NCBI RefSeq assembly: GCF_019320115.1
Contig: NC_089594.1
Location: forward strand, 19,886,262 to 19,950,261
Source of the DNA: Miscanthus floridulus
Lineage: Eukaryota; Streptophyta; Magnoliopsida; Poales; Poaceae
Direction of reading: 5' to 3'
Length of the DNA stretch: 64,000 nucleotides
The notes beneath the pieces were generated by a model. That model was not told the origin of the DNA and searched no databases. It saw only the letters and a program-made list of their open reading frames with translations. Positions 44,793 through 55,400 of this stretch are shown piece by piece (positions within the stretch are counted from its first letter, which is position 1; every line of letters begins with the position of its first letter). The translations under genes were made by a program, and so were the position numbers.

Positions 44793-45552
44793 TTACCGTT
44801 GTTCAATTCTTGGCGAACCGTTCCTACGCACCAGTTTGAATAGGTTCGGCGCCAAATATCTCGGCGCCTCTCCCTCTAACCAGCCATGGTGCCAGAAGAG
44901 CGCCCTGTTGCCATCGCCAATGGTGACCCTAGTGAAGGCGTTGAAAAGCAGACGATCCATGTTGTTGCACGGCACGTCCGTGCCTACCCAAGGCTTTGGA
45001 TCGTCTCCCCACTCCTGCCAGAGCCATCGGAGGCGCAAGGCTCTCCCAAACCTGTCCAGGTCCGGCACACCCATACCCCCCCCCCCAACTCCTTGGGCCT
45101 GCAACCGTCGGCCAGTTCACCAGACAATGTCCTCCATTGGCGTTCTCCTCTCCTTTCCAAAGTAATGATCTTCTGATTTTATCAATCTTCTTCCTAGCCC
45201 ACACCGCTACAGGGAACATCATGAGATGGTAAGTAGGCATTGAAGAGAGCACCGTGGTGACTAAAGTTAGCCTGCCTGCTCTGTTCATCATCTTTCCTTT
45301 TCAACCTGGCAATTTCTGGTCAATGCGCTCAATGAGTGATTGCACGTGGACCTTCTGTAGTGATCTTGTATGTAGCTGCAGCCCAAGTACTTGCACGGAA
45401 AAGATTATCTTGTCCCTGTGAATGAGGCCAAGACATGATCAAAGTCGATATCTTGTCATCTGATTGGGTGGACCATGCTTTTCTCTAGGTTTATGTGCAG
45501 GCCCAACACTGTGCCGAATTCATGTAGGATAGTCAGTATACATATATAAACA
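44793..45552 (-). pseudogene. LINE (L1-type) reverse transcriptase C-terminal fragment
   Basis: The minus strand reads, in shifting frames, ILTILHEFGTVLGLHINLEK (RT), then RAGRLTLVTTVLSSMPTYHL and ARKKIDKIRRSLLWKG, then GVPDLDRFGRALRLRWLWQE and WLEGEAPRYLAPNLFKL. This is the order of the RT tail and zf-RVT region of plant L1-type LINEs. At least two frameshifts (one at a C-run near 45080) and several stops show decay. Both ends are truncated. Confidence 0.8.
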
Positions 45553-45643
45553 ATAAAATCCCAAACCCTCTCTGCTGTCTGCTCTGTCGGGAATCGGATC
45601 GACCAAGAGTCCAAGACATAGATTAGCAGCACTAGCGCCCTGT

Positions 45644-45778
45644 TCGTTTGGGCTAGTTTGACTTATAAGTCATGGCTGAAAGTACTATTGGCTGATTTGA
45701 TGTAAGAGAAAAATATTGTTCATTGGCTGATAAGTCATAGCTTATAAGCTAGATACGAGCAAGCGAACAGCCTGTAGC
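45644..45778. mobile_element. MITE-like element with CTGTTCG(T/C)TTG termini
   Basis: The segment starts CCCTGTTCGTTTGGGCTAG and ends CGAGCAAGCGAACAGCCTG, giving short inverted ends. The interior has repeated TTATAAGTCATGGCTG and TAAGTCATAGCTTATAAGC motifs. Related sequences lie at 57826-57957 and 58548-58666. No target duplication was established. Confidence 0.6.
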
Positions 45779-46094
45779 TTGATCATCTGTTCCAACTAGA
45801 GCGATCTGAAAAGAGCATCTTTACTTTCTCTTCAATGTCAAACCAAAACTAACAAGAAAGCAGTGTCATACTGCCATTTACGCAAGCATGGAATGTTATT
45901 ATATTGAGCATGTAGATGGTCATGCTGCATGCATGAACAACTAACACAGTAGATGGTCACTGCCTAGCACTCTTTTGGGAAACCATAAAACATGTACAAC
46001 TGGTTCCATCTCAAATTCCGTGGCAAAAATAACCCGATGTGAGGCCTAAGCAACATAGAGTTCTGCCTACTTTTTTTTTTCTGTCAAAGGATAA

Positions 46095-46335
46095 GGCCTT
46101 GTTTAGATCACCTCCAAATTCTAAGTTTTTTCACTCTCTCTCCATCACATCAATTTTTAGCCGCTTGCATGGAACATTAAATGTAGGTAAAAAAATAACT
46201 AATTGCACAGTTTAGTTGGAAATCACGAGATGAATCTTTTGAGCTTAGTTGGTCCACGATTGGACAATATTTACCAAATAAGACGAAAGTGCTACTATTC
46301 ATCGGGTTGAAATTTTTTGCAATCTAAACATGGCC
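46095..46335. mobile_element. Tourist-like MITE, TSD TAA
   Basis: Termini GGCCTTGTTTAGATCACC and (complement) GGCCATGTTTAGATTGC, flanked by TAA (46092-46094, 46336-46338). It is the same family as 18056-18294, sharing CATTAAATGTAGGTAAAAA and AATTGCACAGTTTAGTTGG. It lies just downstream of DMC1. Confidence 0.9.
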
Positions 46336-46452
46336 TAAAACAGAGTAACACTGCGGTAACTTCTCTCGATGTGTACCCATGCAAGCTATGAACTCTACTG
46401 AAGAAACATGAACAATCTTCTTGAGCAGAAGCACTCCAGCTGGAAAACCAAA

Positions 46453-49400
46453 TCAGTCTTTTGCGTCCATGATTCCACCTGATGTAACCTGGAAAACGTG
46501 CTATTGGTCAAGGGAAACAAGTTTCATGTAATATCACATTGATAATTTGTATCATCTAACATTCGGTCATGGCAGCTAGCACTTAGCAGGTAAGGTTCGC
46601 TATAACACTAGAGTTTGCTATGCAGTTCTAAGCAAGGCAATTTAGCTAGCTAGATTTTAGCAAGCTTTGAAAGTAAGGCAACCATTAACGCAAGCAGTAA
46701 ACATGGACCACCAAAGCAAAAGGATATAGCTTCTCCTTCAGGAAGGTTAGGAGCATCGAAGATCTTGCAAACACGCTGCTCGCCTTTGCCTTTCCTCAGC
46801 ATCAATCTGATGGTGGCAGCATGCGCCAACACATGGCCTCCTGCTGGTTTCTTTGGATCGGTTATGAACATGCCGCCACCTGGATCAGCGATCACTGCAA
46901 CACAAAAAGGGAGACAGCTTAGAATTTGAAGTTCATTGATCTGTAAACTCTTGAAATTGATATATATACAGTGCTAAATAGCAAAGCCCACCTTGGTTGG
47001 TGATGTACACTGCAACATTGAACTCCTCGGCAATCTTGGTAAGACGGGACAGCATCTGTGCTAGCTTTTGCTGCAATTCCACAGCAGGTAAACATAAGCA
47101 AGCAGACAAAACGACACCCTTCAACATTTTTACGAGGTGCCTACTGCCATTGAAATGAATTGACGGGAATACCTGGCGCTCTGCAAGTTCACCCCTGCCA
47201 CTGAAATCAACACGGAATAGTGCAATCACAGAATCCACAATCTGTTTCCAGGATGATAGAACTACCACATGAGCACGACTCTGATTATCAAAAATCAATG
47301 CACATTACAGTTTCATGCCTACCAGAAGCCTGAAAGGTTCTTCAGCCATCTTGGCAGCAAGGCCCAGGAGTAAGTTGTACTGGTGCTCATAGGTGTATGC
47401 ACGAGCATATATGATCTATCTAACCAGAAACAGACATAAAATGAAACAGCCAATTTGGTCTATTAGTGGTGAAATGGGCTAATAGAAATGAGAAATGTTA
47501 AATGCATGGAATTCATACATTGTCGAGAACAGCATTGGCATCCATCCCAAATCTCTCAGCAATTGGCACAATGCGTTCAGGTCGGCTGAAAACTTCATTA
47601 AGGAAACAATTTGGAGATGACAGGAATAAATATAAACTCTTGAGAGAATCAGCTTGACAAATTACTCATGAAATTCCAAAGATACAATGTTCCCTCAGTG
47701 TCAATGTAGGCAACCTTCCCATTCCCCCCATGCATGTGGATTGGAAGCTGCATTTTCATCAGTCAGAAATAAGAAAGTAGTTCAGTTGCTTCTTTGTTTC
47801 CTCAAATTCTATTGCTTCTATATTTCCATGGTCTAGGTGCTATCTACAAAACTTGATGCGGGGAATGAACCTGAGTGGAGACACATAGTGTATGAGCCAA
47901 CTGGGTCTTCCCTGACCTGAAAGACAACCAGATGACATATATTTCAAACTAAAAAGCTAGAACTGAACTCAGAAATATCATTACGTTCAAAAAAAGAACT
48001 GAACTCAGAAATATAGTTACAAAAGCACAACATAAGTCAACATTCACTGTGACTATTCCCAGTATATACTTAAGACGTTTCTTTCATTTGCATGTAAGAG
48101 GTTTGTGCACGATAGAGTGTTGTATACAATGCCAAATTGCTCCCAGTCCCAGCAATAGAATACAAAGGGAATTGTTTCATATACTGTTCCCTTTAGAGAA
48201 AACATAGATCCAATCTCCAATCTTAATGTCATTGTCATTAACGAATAATTTTCGCATCAAGAATATGGTGAGAAATTGTATTCATGTGGTTAAGTTAGCA
48301 AAGCAAAGGCATGGTTACATAGAAACTATAAGATGCACTGCTAGTGCTAGCAATACATATAGAAGATGAGACAACAGAAAATGGCGGTACAAGAGGGTTG
48401 GAAAGGTTGTATAATCAACCTAAATACAGTAATACATAACTGAGTTAGACCTAAATACATTTATTACAAGTGTGGCCCTATATCATAAATATCAACTATA
48501 CACATAATATGGCTCCTGCAGCAGAACTTCAGAGAAAAAGAAACAACAGGAACAAGAACATCAACGTACCGGAACTCCCCGAACGCCTCTGTGATGCAAA
48601 GTGTTTCAATCCCTCCTTCAAATTTAAACATGTACATCTATTAGACTAATATAATAGCATGACTGATCACATGACAGATTTCAGATATATTACCGCCAAG
48701 CAGCTCATCAAGTGCCTGGCTCCCAGTTGTAATCCGAACAACAGACTTCCGCTTCAAATAAGCCAAAATAAATCAAACAACCTTAATGGACAACACATAT
48801 GAGAAGTAAAAGTGCTCAACTAGATTCAATAACTAATCAACCTTTGTCAGTTAGTTTACATATTTACAAGCAGTCAAGCATTGGTTATCACTCATCAGAC
48901 ACACCAAAGTGGTAAACCATATACCAATTAGTATCTTAAATGCAATTTTCTTACCTTAAGAAGGAGATCATTTCCTGTCATGAAGCCCTGGTTCTGTGAC
49001 AAACAAGAAAGAAGAGAATTTCAAGATAATATCATACAGAACTGATTGCATGGAAGTTTAGTAAGCAAAAGCAACTTAAAGGATCAGACCAGAAGTTTTT
49101 CAGCTGCCTCGCAGATCTTATCAACTTTTGCTTCGGATAAACCTTTGATTCCTGTAAGGTTCTGCAAGACAATCCATAAATTAGAACAACAGCCATATGT
49201 TCAGAATATTGAACAAATGAAAGCAAGCATGCAAGTGCCACAAACAAGATATCAATTTAAGCACCGTGCAGCAAAAATTCAGACAAACAGAACAAAGATT
49301 TGGGTATTGGGATGCATAGTTCAGAACCTTCTTGGTATGCATCATTAGGCCATTGCAAGTGTAAATCCCTGCATCCTGCAGCTTCTTCACGTCTCCTGCA

Positions 49401-52400
49401 TTTATCCCCTGAGATATCACTGTGCCAAAAAGATGTATGCACCACAGATTAGCTTGAATGCAGGATTTATATATGCTGAGAACTTAAAATTAATAGCATT
49501 GAACCACACAAATGGAAAATGCAACACAACGTGAATCCTGTTTCCCAACAAAATATGAACCCAAGCCTAAAGCCTAAAACCCTGAGTGCCCAAGTGCAAC
49601 GGTAGCACACAGAGATTAAAACGACCTAACCGCATAACTTCAATCAAACGTGGGGAAAAGTAACTCCACCAATTTATGCCACAACGCATCACTAGTTTAT
49701 TCCCAAAATCCTCGAAATTTTGGGGAATCAGAAGGGGCACAAAATGTTGAACATTTGGTCAATTTACGACTTATATTAATCCATAAAAACGACTTAAACA
49801 ATAGTAACAGTACCACTAACCATACTGTAACTCCACCACTACTGCAGATAGTATTTAACAGTGCAGCAACCAAGTACGCTAAAAACGCTAACAGAATAGC
49901 ATATGAACAATAGCGCACAGTGGGATTAGATTTATACCCTAGGGTGGGACTGCCGGTACCCGCGGACAGTGAGCCACCATCTTCTCCGTCGTTGGTGTTG
50001 GTGCGGCCACCAGTCCTCCTCGTGTCCACCATGTTGCAGAGGAGGTCGCGCCAGGAGACTCCTGCAGGTGCGGTGTCGGAGCAGTAGAACGAGACTCTCC
50101 CGTCAGGAAGCAGAAGCCCCCGAACAGGAAACTGCAGAAGCAGAGACGGGGCAGCAGTCGCACCGGGAAGCCGGCGCTCCCCAAAAACTTGATTCCCCGC
50201 CTACCCGTGCAGGTACGCTTGACGGGGGAAGTTCCGGAGGCCTGCTACCGAAGCTCCCTGTGCGCGCAGGGAACTCCGGTCGGAGATGCAGACGAACAGC
50301 TCAGCGCTCAGATGTTGCGGAGAGGAGGAAGAGGAAGAGTCGGGTCTATCCCTGCCGGACAGGGGCGCCCCCCCCTTATAGCCGCGCAGTTCCCCATCTG
50401 TCCACTAGGCCCTATCGGGGGAATGAACCTGGACAGGGTGGTTGGGCGTTGGGAGTTGGCTGCGGCGGCTAGGGTTTCGGTTGGGCCAAGCGACAAAACC
50501 AGGCCAAACCAACCCACGCCAGGCCACAGCCCACGGCCCACACCCTCGGCCTCGGCCCGGCCCGGCCCGGCGCGTCGCGCGCGCGCGCGGGCGGGCGGCT
50601 CGGCTCGGCTCGGCGGCGGCGCGCGCGCGTGTGGCCTCCCGTTCTCCCTCTCAACTTGTCTATGTGAGAGTCCTAAGACTCACTATTTAAGTTGAGAACC
50701 TTTTTAGTGAATTTCCCATATGGTACTAATCACTTTTCCACTTAACAATAATTGTGGGCCTTTGAAGTTTATTTGATTAATTAGAATAAATAATGGTCCT
50801 AGCCCGAATTAATCTAACAATCCCCACCAAACTTCAGAAGTCCACAGTTAATGTCTTCAGTTCTGAGCTTGTTTGATATACCAGTGTTTCGATGGAGACT
50901 GTTAAGTTGAACATCCATCTAGAAAAGGAGTTTACACTCATTTACAACTGACCAATGGACTATGCCTTGAATTGACAGTTTTGTGCAAAGTGAGGCTCAC
51001 TCGATTCCTTTACTGATACTAGGCTGCCTGTAGCATCCCCTCTGGTTGGAGCATATAAGTCATACTCCTGGCCTATTCATGAGTATCTAGAGATCACCCA
51101 AATCTCATAGATTGCGACTAGCAATCGAACTCACATAGGTGTGTTCCTTTAAGATGCTCTGTAGGCCGACATCTTTGCTTCTCATTAAGCCACTCGAATC
51201 ACATTGAGGTATTTACCAACCTGCCATATAGATAGGAAGAGAAGTGCATTACTCAAGAGATTGACCTTTATTAAAAAGGGTCTCTTCCCTCAGTCTACCC
51301 ATAGCTTGTTTCACCATCCTAATTCACGGGATCTCCGATCACATAGGACAGGTTGCCACCACGATAGAACTTCATGTGGGTCTCAGTCCCATCTCACTCG
51401 ATGCACTATCTATCACATTACGCGATAGTCTCTTAGTAAATTGATCTGCCAGATTTTTAGACGTATGGACATAGTCCAATGCTATTACTCCGGAGTTTCT
51501 CAATTTTCTGACAGATTTTAACCGCCGCTTTACATGCCTAGTGGTCTTCATGTTGTCCTTTGAACTGTTTATCTTGATAATTACTGTTTGGTTATCACAG
51601 TTCATAGAAATTGCGGGCACAGGTTTTTCAACCACCGGCAAATCCATAAGGAGCTCACGGAGCCATTCAGCCTCAACAGTAGCGGTATCAAGTGCTGCAA
51701 GTTCTGCTTCCATTGTTGACCTCGTTAAGATGGTCTGCTTGCAAGACTTCTAGGAAACAGCGTCACCTCCAAGTGTGAATGTATATCCACTTGTGGCTTT
51801 TAACTCATCAGCATCAGATATCCAATTTGCATCACAATAGCCCTCGAGTACCTTCGGGTACCCAGTATAGTGAATGCCAAAGCTCGACGTTCCCTTTAGA
51901 TAGCGCAATATTCTTTCAAGAGCACGCCAGTGATCATCTCCCGGATTTGAAACAAACCGGCTTAATTTGCTCACAGCAAATAAGATGTCAGGCCTCGTTG
52001 CACTAGCCAAGTACATTAGCGAGCCGATGATTTGGGAGTATCTCAACTGATCCCTCATTATTCTTTGGTTCTTTCTCAGGATCACGCTTGGATCATAGGG
52101 AGTGGACACAGGCTTGCAGTCACTATAACCAAAGCGACTCAGTACCTTTTCCACATAGTGAGTTTGTACAAGTGTTACCCCACTATTTTCTCCCCTTAGT
52201 AGTTTGATGTTTAGTATCACATCAGCCACTCCCAAATCCTTCATGTCAAAGCTCTTTGACAGAAAGTCCTTGACTTCCTCAATCACATTGAGGCTTGTCC
52301 CAAAGATTAGTGTGTCATCCACATACAAGCACAGGATTACTCATTCTCCCTCACCATAGCGGTAGTACACACATTTGTCGGCTTCATTCGCAACAAAGCC

Positions 52401-55400
52401 AGCAGATGTCATAGTTTTATCAAACTTTTCATGCCATTGCTTAGGTGCTTGTTTTAGGCCATACAAAGACTTCAATAATTTACACACCTTTCCTTCTTGA
52501 CCTTCTACTACGAAACCATCGGGTTGATCCATGTAGATCTCCTCATCTAGCTCTTCATTTAGGAAAGCCGTCTTAACATCCATCTGATGAACGAAAAGAC
52601 CATGAGACGCAGCCAGGGCAAGCAGTACTCGGATTGTGGTCAATCGGGCCACTGGTGAATAAGTATCAAAGAAGTCCTCGCCTTCTTTCTGGGTATAACC
52701 CTTAGCCACAAGCCTTGCCTTGTACTTTTCAATCGTACCATCAGGCCTAAGCTTTTTCTTAAACACCCATTTACATCCTACAGGCTTGCACCCATAAGGA
52801 CGATCAACAATCTCCCAAGTTCCATTGGTCATAATTGAATCCATCTCACTTCGCACTGCTTCCTTCCAGTAGTCGGCGTCGGGAGAGGAATATGCCTCAG
52901 CAATGGTGCTTGGAGTGTCATCCACGAGGTATATAGTGAAATCATCACCAAAAGACTTTACAGTCCTCTGTCTCTTACTCTTTCGAGTAGCTCCACTATT
53001 ATCCTCCTCAGGATTCTCAACACATGTTTGTTCAAGATGTTCTGTTGGCGCCACGGGGGAATCAACAGGTTTTTGACTAGATGTGCTAGGTTCATTTCCT
53101 CTCATAGGAAATTCATTCTCAAAGAATGTAGCATCTCTGGACTCAATCACTGCACCAACACGCATGTCAGGTACTCCAGAGCTTACAACTAGGAATCTAT
53201 AGCCGATGCTGTGTAAAGCGTAACCGAGGAATACACAATCTACAGTTTTTGGTCCAAGTTTACGCTTTTTGACGATTGGCACATTCACCTTGGCCAAGCA
53301 TCCCCAAGTGCGTAGGTATGAGAGAGTCAACCTTTTGTTTTCCCATTCCTCGAATGGTGTTACTTCTTTATTCTTTGTAGGAACTCTATTCAGGACATGA
53401 CATGCCGTCAATATAGCCTCACCCCACCATTCGTTGGAAAGTCCCGCAGTGTCTAACATGGCGTTAACCAAATCAGTTAGAGTGCGATTCTTTCGTTCGG
53501 CAATCCCATTGGATTGGGGGGAGTATGGAGGCGTCCTCTCATGAATAATTCCATGTTCCTCGCAGAATGAATCAAACTCATGTGAAAAGTATTCTCCCCC
53601 ACGATCAGACCTCAACCGTTTGATTTTTCTTTCTAATTGGTTCTCTACTTCAGCTTTATAGATTTTAAAATAATGCATTGCTTCATCCTTTGTTTTTAGC
53701 AAGTACACATAGCAAAATCTAGTGCTATCATCAATAAGAGTCATGAAATATTTCTTTCCTCCTTTGGTCAATACACCATTCATCTCGCACAGATCAGAAT
53801 GAATGAGATCTAGCGGTGCCAAATTTCTCGCCTCTTTCACAGCCTTGTGAGACTTGCGAGGTTGCTTCACTTGAACACAAGCATGGCACTTAGACCCTTT
53901 GACCAGATCGATTTTAGGGATTAATTTTAAACTAGCTAAGCGCGTCATACAACCAACATTGATGTGACAGAGTCGGGAATGCCAAACATTAGACTCATCA
54001 TCATTTCTCACATGGTTCACAATTTTATCACAAGAATCCATCAAAGAGAAGCGGAACAAGCCTCCGCTTTCATAGCCTTTTCCAACAAAGGTTCCATACT
54101 TGGATACAACACATTTATTGGACTCAAACACAAGTCTAAAGCCATCTCTACACAATAGAGATCCACTAACGAGATTCTTCTTGATGGAGGGGACATGCTG
54201 CACGTTCTTTAGCTGCACGATCTTTCCTGAAGTAAACTTTAGATTGATCGTACCAACACCAAGTACAGCAGCATGCGTACCGTTTCCCATCAGCAAGGAG
54301 CAACCTCTTTGTTCCTGATAAGAAGAAAACAAAGAAACATCAGAACAAACATGAATGTTAGCACCCGTGTCAACCCACCACTCAGGCGAGAGACAAACTA
54401 AAAAAATTGTAGGTAGATGATTACCGTACCCAGATCCTCCAGATTCGCTAACAACCATGTTTGCGGTCTTCTTCTGTTTGTCCTTGCGGTCAGGGCACTC
54501 TTTTGCCCAATGGTCAGATGCACCGCAGACAAAGCAAAGGCCCTTTTCTTTTTCCTTGCCCTTCTTCTTAAAAGTTGCAGCTTTAGGCTTGACTGCAGGA
54601 TTGTTTTTCTTCTTCCTCTGTGCGGCATGAAAGTTCTTTTTTTGCACCAGATTGGCGCTAGAACCTTCCTCATGCGCTTTCTTGCCATGAGTGTCCTTTG
54701 CTCTAGCATTCTCCTCCACACCAAGAGTAGCAATGAGATCAGTCACACTGAACACTTGCCTCATGTGCTTTAGAGTAGTGGCAAAGCTCGACCAAGTAGG
54801 TGGCAGCTTAGCGATGACACCGCCGGCCACAAACTTGTCAGGCAACTCACACTCATTGTTCTAGAGTTCCTTTGCCAGCATCTGTATCTCATGAGCCTGC
54901 TCTACTATAGATCGGTCATCGACCATCTTGTAGTCATAGAACTTCTCCATGATGTACAGCTCAGTGCTAGCATCGGCAACACCGAACTTGGCCTCAAGTG
55001 CATCCCACATGTCCTTGCCAGTGTCCATATCCATGTACACTTGCACCATGCTTTCAGCTAATATGCTGATGAGAGCCCCCTTGAACAAGTTATCTGCCTC
55101 ATTGAACTTAATCTCCTCCTCGTGAGAGGAAGGAGGTTCAATGCGCTTTCCCTTGATCACATGCTCACAACGCATACTAGTGAACCACAGCTTGGAACGG
55201 ACACGCCACACTTTATAGTTGGATCCATCATCTTTCAATGGTGGTGGTTTTAGTGACGCAGCAAAACTAGCAGTCGAAAAAGACCTATCAAGTTTTTGGA
55301 TTGTTGAACATTTGGTCAATTTACGACTTATATTAATCCATAAAAACGACTTAAACAATAGTAACAGTACCACTAACCATACTGTAACTCCACCACTACT

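Noticed and set aside
46650..46727. Read-through ORF after the DMC1 exon at 46728
   Set aside because: It lacks the conserved C-terminus, which is found 230 bp on behind AT-AC borders.
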